Shown: piece after piece, positions 43,478 to 51,157 of the stretch
Layout: each line of letters begins with the position of its first letter
Position numbering within the stretch: position 1 is the first letter of the stretch
Source: Bacteroidia bacterium
GTDB lineage: Bacteria > Bacteroidota > Bacteroidia > J057 > JADKCL01
Direction of reading: 5' to 3'
Assembly (NCBI GenBank): GCA_020635905.1
Contig: JACJYV010000003.1
Location: forward strand, 806,001 to 870,000
DNA: 64,000 nucleotides
Notes under the pieces: generated by a model
Seen by the model: only the letters and a program-made list of their open reading frames with translations
What the model was told of the DNA's origin: nothing
The model's database searches: none
Made by a program: the position numbers and the translations under genes

Positions 43478-44621
43478 GCCCATTCGCCCCCTCCTTTTTC
43501 TGCAAATTCTCTTCCTTTTCGCCACTCAAATCCCTGCCCAGAACGTTTCCACCACAGAGTGGGTCCAGCTTATCCCCTCTGACAAACTGCCCAAAAATAT
43601 TGTTTGCCAGGCCGCCAACAACAACCTCGATCTGATCAAATACCATGGCAAATATTATGTAGCCTGGCGCACTGCTCCCACCCATTTTGCCAGCGAAAAG
43701 ACCATGCTCTACCTCATCAGCAGCAGCAATTTGCAGCAATGGGATTACGAAACTGAGTTTCACCTGGGCGCTGACATGCGTGAACCCCGTTTTTTTATCC
43801 TGCACGACACCCTTTACTTCCATTTTTTTGAGGCAGGTTCTGATCCCCTGCGCTTCGAACCCCGCCACCTGTGGGGCACCTGCACCACGGGCAACGGCAA
43901 ATGGGCGCCCAAATGGGACAGCGGCCTCGACAACTATGTACCATGGCGGTTTCGCACCCGCCGCGACACGGCTTACATGAGCGCCTACTACGGGCTTCAC
44001 CTCTATCAGGGCGGCCACACGGCCGACCTGCGGCTTTTTTACAGTACAGATGCCCGCCATTGGAAAAAACTTTCCCAGTTTCCGCAAGTAGGCGGCCGCA
44101 GCGCAGAGGAGGGCGAATTTACCTTCGACGACCAGGGCAACCTTTACGGAACCGTGCGCATGGAAAGCATTGGGGCTTATGTGGTTAGCGCCCGGGCCGG
44201 TCAGATCGCCAACTGGAAAAAAGTTTATACCAAACACAAATACGACAGCGCCCTCACCTTCAACCACCACAACGAGATTTACCTTGTATCGCGCCGCAAC
44301 CTCGACGGAGACGGCCGCATGGCCCGCGCCTGGACCTGCCTGCCCTTTGCCTGGCAGAAGGCCTACAACCTCGCCCGCTATTCTGCCACCCGCAAAACCA
44401 CCTCACTCTGGAAAATCAACAAAGAAACCCTCGCCGTAGAGCACCTCATGGATTTTCCCGCCACAGGTGACTGCTCCTTCCCGGGCATCGCCCCCATCAC
44501 CGACCGCGAATACCTCCTCATGAATTACTCCTCAGACATCCACGGCAAACCCAAAAACTGGATCCGCGGCCAGCTCAAACCCACCCAGATTTATATGACG
44601 GTGTTGAAATTTGGGGAGTGA
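43470..44621 (+). CDS. Exported sialidase-like beta-propeller protein
   Basis: 383 residues. The start at 43470 overlaps the regulator stop and opens a signal peptide (MPKPIRPLLFLQILFLFATQ). The rest is a glycosidase-like five- or six-blade propeller by pattern: YHGKYYVAWRTAPTHFAS, LYLISSSNLQQWDYE, REPRFFILHDTLYFHF, DLRLFYSTDARHWKKLSQF and FDDQGNLYGTVRMES resemble exo-alpha-sialidase/GH43-like strands and Asp-box-like turns. Catalytic residues are not assignable by eye. It is probably co-transcribed with the TPR regulator. Confidence 0.78.
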   Translation: MPKPIRPLLFLQILFLFATQIPAQNVSTTEWVQLIPSDKLPKNIVCQAANNNLDLIKYHGKYYVAWRTAPTHFASEKTMLYLISSSNLQQWDYETEFHLGADMREPRFFILHDTLYFHFFEAGSDPLRFEPRHLWGTCTTGNGKWAPKWDSGLDNYVPWRFRTRRDTAYMSAYYGLHLYQGGHTADLRLFYSTDARHWKKLSQFPQVGGRSAEEGEFTFDDQGNLYGTVRMESIGAYVVSARAGQIANWKKVYTKHKYDSALTFNHHNEIYLVSRRNLDGDGRMARAWTCLPFAWQKAYNLARYSATRKTTSLWKINKETLAVEHLMDFPATGDCSFPGIAPITDREYLLMNYSSDIHGKPKNWIRGQLKPTQIYMTVLKFGE

Positions 44622-44627
44622 TATTGT

Positions 44628-44795
44628 TTTGGGCGTGTCCCCGATGCCGCGACCTTCGGTCTTAATCCGGCATCGGGGCCGGTCCCTTCCAGAGTTCCGT
44701 GCTGTCGCACCTGCCTGCGGCACCGGGCTCCAGCACCGCGCGCCAAAGTGGCGCGCGCCTTCCAGGCACCTCACGCACAGGCTTCGCTCGATTAA
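44628..44795 (+). repeat. GC-rich intergenic element, copy C
   Basis: Starts TTTTGGGCGTGTCCCCGATG, holds the inverted repeat CCGATGCCGCGACC...GGCATCGGGGCCGG, then TGCTGTCGCACCTGCCTGCGG and the palindrome GCGCGCCAAAGTGGCGCGCG. The opening matches copy A (218-348, minus). It fills most of the space before the SDR gene. Confidence 0.5.
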
Positions 44796-44848
44796 TTGGT
44801 ACCTGCTCATTGCGATTTCCTTCTCCTCTCCCTAACTTCGCCCCTGTT

Positions 44849-45646
44849 ATGAGTACAGGAAAAATATTTACCCTCATCACGGGAGGCAGCCAGGGAATTG
44901 GCCGGGCCATGGCCGACGAATGCGCATCCCGGGGTCAGAATATCATCATTGTGGCTTTGCCCCACCCCGACGTGGAAACCGCCAAAACTGAGATCGAAGC
45001 CAAATACAAGGTCGAAGTTCGCACTTTTACCATCGACCTTTCCGAACGCGACGCGCCCCAGCGGGTGCACGAGTGGTTTACGGCCGAAGGTCTCAGCATC
45101 AACATCCTGATCAATAACGCAGGCTATGGCCGCAGCGGCCTGTATTTGCGCCACGAACTGGAAACCTACTACAACATGCTCGAACTCAACAACCGGGCTG
45201 TGGTTGGTCTGGTCTATTACTTTCTGCCCGAGTTGCGCAAGCATGCCAAAGGCTACATTCTGATCATGGGTTCAGCCGAATCCACCCTCCCCATGCCCTA
45301 CAAGGCCATATACACTGGCACCAAACATTTCCTTTTTGGCTACGCCCTGGCCCTCAAAAAAGAACTCGAAGAAGACCACATCGGGGTTACCATCATTACC
45401 CCCGGCCCCACCGTCACCAACGAGGACGGCCGCAAACGCATCAAAGATGCGGGTCTGGGAGGCAAAATCGTGCTCAGCATGCCCGAAGGCGTGGCCAAAA
45501 AGGCCATCAATGGCCTGCTCAAAGGCCGGCTGGTGGTACCAGCCGGCAACCTGATCGGACAGCTCATGTGGCTGGGGCGGCACCTGCCCCATTGGGCCAA
45601 AATGAAGCTGCTGATGGCTACTGCCAGGGAATTTAAGCATCACTAA
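44849..45646 (+). CDS. Short-chain dehydrogenase/reductase (SDR)
   Basis: 265 residues from the ATG at 44849; upstream in-frame codons translate the GC-rich element and are rejected. The Rossmann motif TLITGGSQGIGRAMA, NILINNAGYGRSG, a Ser in MGSAES and the YTGTK (Y-x-x-x-K) catalytic pair identify a classical SDR, nearest to the DltE/YqjQ-like group of 260-residue enzymes. The substrate is unknown. No partner genes are adjacent. Confidence 0.92.
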   Translation: MSTGKIFTLITGGSQGIGRAMADECASRGQNIIIVALPHPDVETAKTEIEAKYKVEVRTFTIDLSERDAPQRVHEWFTAEGLSINILINNAGYGRSGLYLRHELETYYNMLELNNRAVVGLVYYFLPELRKHAKGYILIMGSAESTLPMPYKAIYTGTKHFLFGYALALKKELEEDHIGVTIITPGPTVTNEDGRKRIKDAGLGGKIVLSMPEGVAKKAINGLLKGRLVVPAGNLIGQLMWLGRHLPHWAKMKLLMATAREFKHH

Positions 45647-45752
45647 AGAGAAAATCAACCTTCCTGACATGGCCCAACTCTCGCAACGTTTCCTCTCCAA
45701 TTGATACCCAAAAGGCCTCAAAATCCTGGAAATTCTAAGTTACCCCAGGTGA

Positions 45753-46469
45753 TTACTCCTCAAAATAGCAGGTTCCTTCCCTGAAAATCAGGCCCCTGGG
45801 GCCTTCACTATCCACAAATCCCCCGGGAAAGCGGGCTTTTCCTTCACATTGCCCTTTTCCCAAAACAAATCTCCCCGAGGAATTCCAGTCAAGCGAACGA
45901 AGGCAAACATAGCTGTAACTTTTATCAGAATTAAGGGGATTGTGAAAATCGGCAATTTCCAGCAACCAGTGAGCCAAAAAGCGCCTTCTGCTACTCAAAT
46001 CCCAAAATTGAATTCCATTCAGTTTGACATTCAATTCCTGTTCATTTTTGCCACGGTCGTCGTCGTTGGCTGAGAAATCACGAAAAATCCGTTGACGGGT
46101 GCCCTCCAGGTGAATAGCCAGATAAGATTTTCCTGCCAAAACTACCTCCTCCAGCCGCGGTTCGAATTTACATTTGATAAATTCCATGGCCCTGGCCTCC
46201 TCGGCCAGGGAAAAAATCCGCCAGTAATGCAGTCTGCCATCTTCAATGATTCCCAGGCAAATGATGCGGGCATCATTTGCAAAAACGTAGGCCCGTTGTG
46301 AAGGAAGGGAATCGAGGTACAGAAATTTGCGGCTTCGAAATTCCTGCAGGGTAAAATCAAAAACCTCTTCTGGTTCATACCCCGGAAAAACTGATTGTGA
46401 TTTCACTTGCCCAAAAACGGATCCCCAAAGAGAAATCAGCAAAAGGGAGGCAAAAAACAACCTTCTCAT
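45753..46469 (-). CDS. Exported protein, unknown function
   Basis: 238 residues from the ATG at 46469, which overlaps the crcB stop (TAATG) and opens a signal peptide (MRRLFFASLLLISLWGSVFG). The mature part has alternating strands and charged loops (EVFDFTLQEFRSRKFLYLDSL, WRIFSLAEEARAMEFIKC, FLAHWLLEIADFHN) and three Cys near the C-terminus. No family was recognised. It is the last gene of the gpmI operon. Confidence 0.72.
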   Translation of the reverse strand: MRRLFFASLLLISLWGSVFGQVKSQSVFPGYEPEEVFDFTLQEFRSRKFLYLDSLPSQRAYVFANDARIICLGIIEDGRLHYWRIFSLAEEARAMEFIKCKFEPRLEEVVLAGKSYLAIHLEGTRQRIFRDFSANDDDRGKNEQELNVKLNGIQFWDLSSRRRFLAHWLLEIADFHNPLNSDKSYSYVCLRSLDWNSSGRFVLGKGQCEGKARFPGGFVDSEGPRGLIFREGTCYFEE

Positions 46470-46846
46470 TAGTTCAGAACCGTTTTCCCAAACCAGATTC
46501 CTCCAAAAACTGCTCCCACACACAACAAAACAGAGAGGGCAATGTAAAATACACCAACCAAAGGTTTTTCCCCCTGCAGCAGCACCAAAGTCTCATTGCT
46601 GAAGGTGGAAAAGGTAGAAAATCCCCCGCAAAAACCATACAGGACCATATTACGCACCTGCTCATTGAAGTGAAGGTTTTTCTCCACCACTGCCAGCATA
46701 AATCCAAGAATCAAACAGGCCAACACGTTGGCCAGCAAGGTCCCGAAGGGAAAACCCGCACTGCTTTTGCTCAACCAAACCGCCAGCCCGTATCTGGCCA
46801 GACTTCCCAATCCACCTCCCACAAATATGGCCAGCAGATTTCCCAT
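46469..46846 (-). CDS. crcB: Fluoride exporter CrcB/FluC
   Basis: 125 residues, four hydrophobic segments. GGGLGSLARYGLAVW, the FPFGTLLANVLACLILGF helix with the conserved Asn, and GFCGGFSTFSTFSNETL with the fluoride-pore Phe/Ser residues are diagnostic of the Fluc dual-topology fluoride channel. It relieves cytoplasmic fluoride stress. No fluoride riboswitch is visible; the gene sits inside a tight operon, overlapping both neighbours by one base (TGATG upstream, TAATG downstream). Confidence 0.97.
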   Translation of the reverse strand: MGNLLAIFVGGGLGSLARYGLAVWLSKSSAGFPFGTLLANVLACLILGFMLAVVEKNLHFNEQVRNMVLYGFCGGFSTFSTFSNETLVLLQGEKPLVGVFYIALSVLLCVGAVFGGIWFGKTVLN

Positions 46847-47445
46847 CAGTTGAGTCTTTTCATAAGGATGCTGGATTCAAAACCTGAAGAAAAGAAGAGA
46901 ATTTTATTGGCAGAATGCTGCTCGTACTGGCTGAATGTTCCGTCAGGATCAAAACGAACCCAAATTTCGATTTCAATGTCGTAAAACCAGGTATTTTTTG
47001 CCACTTTGGAGTGCACATAGGTCAGTTTTTGGGTGTTGGGATCAACCTGAAATTCCTGTTCTTTCAGGGGAGAATCATCCCAATTTGCCTGCTTCAGCAC
47101 AGCTCGGGTTTTATTTTCAACTGATTTTACCTCAAAATAATCCTTCACAAAAGGATCTCCATAATAATATTCCAGGGCTGCAGACAATTCCTCCTCCAGC
47201 TTCATGGAAAAGGACTGCCCGGTATCCTCCAGCCTGACCGAATCCGTCTTGCAATCAAGTCTCAGGGTGTGGGTTTCAGCATTGGTCTGGTCGCCGTCCG
47301 TGAAAACCGTTTTTTCAAAGCGCATGGCCCCTGCGCAGGAATTCTCCACCTGGCTGTTCCACAGGACCTGCAAATCTGATTTTCCAGCCGCAGGCGGCTG
47401 AACCAGAAAAACAACCAGACATATCCAACTGAAAATCAGCTTCAT
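46846..47445 (-). CDS. Exported protein, unknown function
   Basis: 199 residues with a signal peptide (MKLIFSWICLVVFLVQPPAAG). The mature part alternates strands with charged turns and has two conserved-looking Cys (C37, C66), fitting a small beta-barrel or lipocalin-like protein, but no family was recognised. It overlaps gpmI by 4 bases (ATGA) and crcB by 1 base, so it is translationally coupled in this operon. Confidence 0.75.
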   Translation of the reverse strand: MKLIFSWICLVVFLVQPPAAGKSDLQVLWNSQVENSCAGAMRFEKTVFTDGDQTNAETHTLRLDCKTDSVRLEDTGQSFSMKLEEELSAALEYYYGDPFVKDYFEVKSVENKTRAVLKQANWDDSPLKEQEFQVDPNTQKLTYVHSKVAKNTWFYDIEIEIWVRFDPDGTFSQYEQHSANKILFFSSGFESSILMKRLN

Positions 47446-48986
47446 GCTTGCGTTTTTATCTTTTGTACCAAAATTTCACCTGTCATTTCGACAGGTGCAT
47501 CAATGCCCATCAGATGTAAGATGGTGGGCGCCAGGTCACCCAGCTTTCCTTCGGAAAGCTGATTCCCGGGCACAGGCTCGTGCAGCAACAACGGCACCCA
47601 TGCCGTGGTGTGAGCAGTATTGGGACTTCCGTCCTCATTGATCATTTTATCACAGTTACCGTGATCGGCTGTGACCAGCGCCGTGTACCCATTTGCCAAA
47701 GCGGCTTTTACCACTGCTTCCGTGCACTGATCCACTGTTTCACAGGCAATTACCGCAGCTTCCATCACTCCCGTATGTCCCACCATATCTGGATTGGCGA
47801 AGTTGAGACAGACAAAATCCACCTCCCCTTTTTCCAACTCGGGAATGATTTTATCGCGAATTTCCATCGCACTCATGGTGGGCTGCAGGTCGTAAGTTGC
47901 AACTTTGGGAGAGGGACACAACAGGCGGGATTCACCCACAAAAGGCTCCTCACGACCTCCCGAGAAAAAGAAGGTCACGTGGGGATACTTTTCCGTTTCT
48001 GCAATGCGAATTTGCTTTTTGCCAGCCTTTTCCAGCACCTCGCCCAGGGTCTTTTTCAGATCGTCCTTTTCATACATCACCTTCACTCCCGTAAACGAAT
48101 CGTCGTAGCGGGTGAGGGTCACGTAATACAAGGGCAAAGGGTGCAAATTGAACTCATGGAAGGGACTTTGGGTCAATGCCTGAGTCAGTTGGCGGCCCCG
48201 GTCTGTGCGGAAATTAAAAAACAGGACGGCATCGTCTGCTTGAATGGTCGCCACGGGTTTTCCGCCTTCCATAATTACCCGCGGGAGAATAAACTCGTCT
48301 GTAACTTCTTCTGCATAAGAGTCCTGAATGGCGGCCTCCGCGGTGGAAAAAGGCTTTCCAATCCCATTTACCAACATATCAAAGGCCTGACGGATTCTTT
48401 CCCAGCGCTTGTCGCGGTCCATGGCGTAGTAGCGGCCCACCACAGTAGCCACCTTGCCCAGGCCCTTTTCCTTTAAATGAGCCTCCAGAGCCTGAATATA
48501 GCCCAATCCGCCATGCGGATCTGTATCCCGGCCATCCATGAAGGCATGGATGAATACTTTTTTCAGGCCTTCGGCCTGAAAATGGGTAATCAGGTCTTTC
48601 ACATGATCAATATGGCTGTGGACGCCCCCGTCTGACAGCAATCCCAGCAAATGGAGTGGTTTATCATGGGTTTTGCAATAATTCACCAGGGCCTGGTATT
48701 CTGGATTAGTCCTGATTTCTCCTTCCCGCAATGATTTTCCAATTTTCACCAGATCCTGATATACCACCCGGCCAGCCCCGATATTCATGTGCCCCACCTC
48801 AGAATTGCCCATTTGCCCCATGGGCAGCCCTACCCACTCCTCAGAAGCCCGTAATCTGGAAAAAGGAACATTCTTTCTGGACCAGTCATAAAAGGGGGTT
48901 TGAGCCCGGTCAATGGCGCTTACCGCGGGGTTTTCAGCGATTCCCCAGCCGTCCATGATGATCAGAATGACTTTATTGCTATTCAT
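47442..48986 (-). CDS. gpmI: 2,3-bisphosphoglycerate-independent phosphoglycerate mutase
   Basis: 514 residues, standard length. Interconverts 3- and 2-phosphoglycerate in glycolysis using two Mn ions. IIMDGWGIAEN, GQMGNSEVGHMNIGAGR (phosphoserine site), VHSHIDH, FIHAFMDGRDTDPHGG, VGRYYAMDRDKRWER, FANPDMVGHTG and VTADHGNCDKM are all present and in order. It is the first gene of a four-gene operon (gpmI, unknown, crcB, unknown). Confidence 0.98.
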   Translation of the reverse strand: MNSNKVILIIMDGWGIAENPAVSAIDRAQTPFYDWSRKNVPFSRLRASEEWVGLPMGQMGNSEVGHMNIGAGRVVYQDLVKIGKSLREGEIRTNPEYQALVNYCKTHDKPLHLLGLLSDGGVHSHIDHVKDLITHFQAEGLKKVFIHAFMDGRDTDPHGGLGYIQALEAHLKEKGLGKVATVVGRYYAMDRDKRWERIRQAFDMLVNGIGKPFSTAEAAIQDSYAEEVTDEFILPRVIMEGGKPVATIQADDAVLFFNFRTDRGRQLTQALTQSPFHEFNLHPLPLYYVTLTRYDDSFTGVKVMYEKDDLKKTLGEVLEKAGKKQIRIAETEKYPHVTFFFSGGREEPFVGESRLLCPSPKVATYDLQPTMSAMEIRDKIIPELEKGEVDFVCLNFANPDMVGHTGVMEAAVIACETVDQCTEAVVKAALANGYTALVTADHGNCDKMINEDGSPNTAHTTAWVPLLLHEPVPGNQLSEGKLGDLAPTILHLMGIDAPVEMTGEILVQKIKTQA

Positions 48987-49167
48987 GCGGTAAAGATAAA
49001 ATTAATTTGCTTGTCAGACCACAGAGGTTGGCGCAAGAAGAAGCATCCCAACTGATTTAAAACTGCAACCCATTATCTCACTGTTATCCTCGTGCACTGA
49101 CAGTCAAAATTTCATTTTTCCTAAAAAAGTGCTTTCTTGAAACTCCAAAAACAGGCAAACTGTTTGA

Positions 49168-49175
49168 TAAATTTG
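49168..49175 (+). promoter_or_regulatory. Candidate -7 box for the DUF4783 gene
   Basis: TAAATTTG matches TAnnTTTG exactly, 28 bases before the ATG. A TTTG -33 box at the expected distance is not present, so support is partial. Confidence 0.4.
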
Positions 49176-49203
49176 GCACGATATTCGCTTACCTTCTATC
49201 ATT

Positions 49204-49614
49204 ATGAAACGCTTCACATCCATATCCAGACTCGTTGCCCTGCTGATCATTTTCACAGGATTTGCTTTCACAAGCTATGCCCAGGAAGCAGACGCAGTTT
49301 TCACCAAAGTATCCCAGGCCATTCAGTCTCAGGATGCTGCGGCTATGGCAACCTACTTTCACACCAACGTTGAGATCACCACTCCCGACGCTGACGGCGC
49401 CTATGCCTCCAACCAGGCTCAGTTTGTGTTGAAGGATTTTTTCGCCAAAAACCCCGGCACTGGCTTTCGCGTGGTCCACAAAGGCAGCTCAGGCAGCACA
49501 TTTTATGCCACAGGCAGCTACACCACCAAAGCGGGCAATTTCGACACCAACATCTTCGTGAAAAATATAGGCGGCAAATACGTGATTACCCAGATTCGCT
49601 TCGAAGCCGAATAA
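49204..49614 (+). CDS. DUF4783 exported protein
   Basis: 136 residues. A signal peptide (to SYAQ) precedes an NTF2-like domain of about 105 residues: FTKVSQAIQSQDAAAMATYFH, VEITTPDADGAYASNQAQFVLKDFF and FYATGSYTTKAGNFDTNIFVK, ending ITQIRFEAE. This is the DUF4783 pattern, confined to Bacteroidota as I recall. Function is unknown, probably ligand binding in the periplasm. A strong terminator follows. Confidence 0.9.
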   Translation: MKRFTSISRLVALLIIFTGFAFTSYAQEADAVFTKVSQAIQSQDAAAMATYFHTNVEITTPDADGAYASNQAQFVLKDFFAKNPGTGFRVVHKGSSGSTFYATGSYTTKAGNFDTNIFVKNIGGKYVITQIRFEAE

Positions 49615-49633
49615 CATAAATAACTACCCATAT

Positions 49634-49660
49634 TAAAGCTGCCTTCTGGCAGCTTTTTTT
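49634..49660 (+). terminator. Rho-independent terminator after the DUF4783 gene
   Basis: AAAGCTGCC, loop TTCT, GGCAGCTTT and further T: an eight-pair stem with a seven-base T tract, 19 bases past the stop codon. Confidence 0.92.
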
Positions 49661-49668
49661 GTTAGGGC

Positions 49669-49790
49669 CTGAACCCACAACTCTGAACCCACAACTCTGA
49701 ACCCACAACTCAGAACCCACAACTCAGAACCCACAACTCACAACTCACAACTCAGAACCCACAACGCAGAACTCACAACTCACAACTCAG
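49669..49790. repeat. 14-bp minisatellite
   Basis: About eight degenerate units of GAACCCACAACTCT/A in head-to-tail order, the later units losing the GAACC part to give CTCACAA runs. It lies between the DUF4783 terminator and nadC. Length variation between strains is likely. Confidence 0.9.
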
Positions 49791-49877
49791 GTATTGATTG
49801 GTTGTTAAAGGTTCATTTTGCAAATTTGCCCCTGCTTACTCGTTGTTAATTGTTAATTGCCACCTGTTAATTGCACC

Positions 49878-50729
49878 ATGGACTTCCTCAACCATCCCGA
49901 AACAGATCGCATCATCACCCAGGCCTTCATTGAAGACATTGGAGACGGTGACCATACCACCCTGGCTACCATTCCTGAAGGGACCCGCCGCAAGGCCCGT
50001 TGCATCGTCAAGGACGAAGGGATTATTGCGGGTATTGATCTGGCCAAACGGATTTTCAGCTACCTGGGCGAAGATTTTGTGTTCCACAAACTCATGGAAG
50101 ACGGCACCGCGGTCAAATTTGGGGACATTCCTTTTACCATTGAAGGGCCAGCCAGGCTTCTGCTCACAGGTGAGCGCCTGGTGCTCAACCTCATGCAGCG
50201 CATGAGCGGCATTGCCACCTTTGCCCACGAGATGTCCTCCAAACTGGAGGGACTCAATTGCAAATTGCTTGATACCCGCAAAACCACTCCCCTGATTCGC
50301 CACCTGGAAAAGTGGGCGGTTGTGATTGGAGGCGCTCACAACCACCGTTTTGGCCTGTACGATATGATCATGATCAAGGACAACCACCACGATTATGCGG
50401 GAGGAATCGAAAAAGCAATTCTGGCCGTGGAAAAATATCAGCAGGAAAATGGGCTGAATCTTCAGGTTGAGGTGGAAACCCGCAATCTGGAAGAAGTGGC
50501 CGAAGTGTTGCGGGTGGGCAAGGTGCATCGCATCATGCTCGACAACATGAGCTCTGAAGAAATGAAAAAAGCAGTACAAATGATTGGCGGTCGCTATGAA
50601 ACGGAGGCTTCGGGCAACATTAATGCAGATACCATCCGCGAAAAAGCTGAGTCGGGCGTGGACTTCCTTTCCATGGGTGCCCTCACCCATTCGGTACGAT
50701 CTATGGACATTTCGCTGAAGGCATATTAA
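49878..50729 (+). CDS. nadC: Nicotinate-nucleotide diphosphorylase (carboxylating), quinolinate PRTase
   Basis: 283 residues from the ATG at 49878 (a TTG at 49857 is the only upstream alternative). Converts quinolinate and PRPP to nicotinate mononucleotide in de novo NAD synthesis. FIEDIGDGDHTT, LTGERLVLNLMQRMSGIAT, DTRKTTPLIRHLEKWAV (PRPP and quinolinate binding), GGAHNHRFGLYDMIMIKDNH and the EASGNI and DFLSMGALTHS elements are all family hallmarks. It is monocistronic here; the tail-like cluster starts 428 bases later. Confidence 0.97.
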   Translation: MDFLNHPETDRIITQAFIEDIGDGDHTTLATIPEGTRRKARCIVKDEGIIAGIDLAKRIFSYLGEDFVFHKLMEDGTAVKFGDIPFTIEGPARLLLTGERLVLNLMQRMSGIATFAHEMSSKLEGLNCKLLDTRKTTPLIRHLEKWAVVIGGAHNHRFGLYDMIMIKDNHHDYAGGIEKAILAVEKYQQENGLNLQVEVETRNLEEVAEVLRVGKVHRIMLDNMSSEEMKKAVQMIGGRYETEASGNINADTIREKAESGVDFLSMGALTHSVRSMDISLKAY

Positions 50730-50873
50730 TATTCGCGCAAGGGATCCGAAGTCAAACATTCAGAATCACCAAAGGTCCAAAATTTCTGAAATTGGTTCAA
50801 TCCTCCTGAAGTTTCCCGGGAACTCCCTGATTCTGAGTACCCTTAAGGATGTGCAAAAAAATGAAGATATTTC

Positions 50874-50905
50874 TTTGTTTTGATCCCAAAATTGCCCTAA
50901 TTTTG
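50874..50905 (+). promoter_or_regulatory. Promoter of the contractile tail-like cluster
   Basis: TTTG (50874-50877), 20 bases, then TAATTTTG (50898-50905) match the Bacteroidota -33/-7 consensus in sequence and spacing. Transcription should start near 50912, leaving an untranslated leader of about 245 nt before the sheath ATG at 51158. No gene lies in 50730-51157, and no known riboswitch or second promoter was recognised in the leader. Confidence 0.65.
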
Positions 50906-51157
50906 AGTAGTTAGAAAACACTCTCCAACTCTCTAAACTTCACAAATTTCACGGTTCGAAAATCGACCACCCTCAGCTATTCCCAAAATGGAAATATCCA
51001 TTGGGCCTGAAAGGTCATGTCGTTTGAATAGAATTTAAGCAATTCGGAACACGGGTAATTGCGCAATAGCCTGTGTCCATAAATAATTTTAAATCTGATA
51101 ACATCGCTTCCAAAAGAAGCATGGGTAATTATTGTCAAAAATTAACTGTAAATATCT

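Noticed and set aside
44699..44848. 50-codon N-terminal extension of the SDR
   Set aside because: It translates the GC-rich element; the Rossmann motif begins normally after the ATG at 44849.
46847..47500. Fluoride riboswitch upstream of crcB
   Set aside because: The gene is internal to an operon and no fluoride-aptamer-like pseudoknot pattern was seen upstream.
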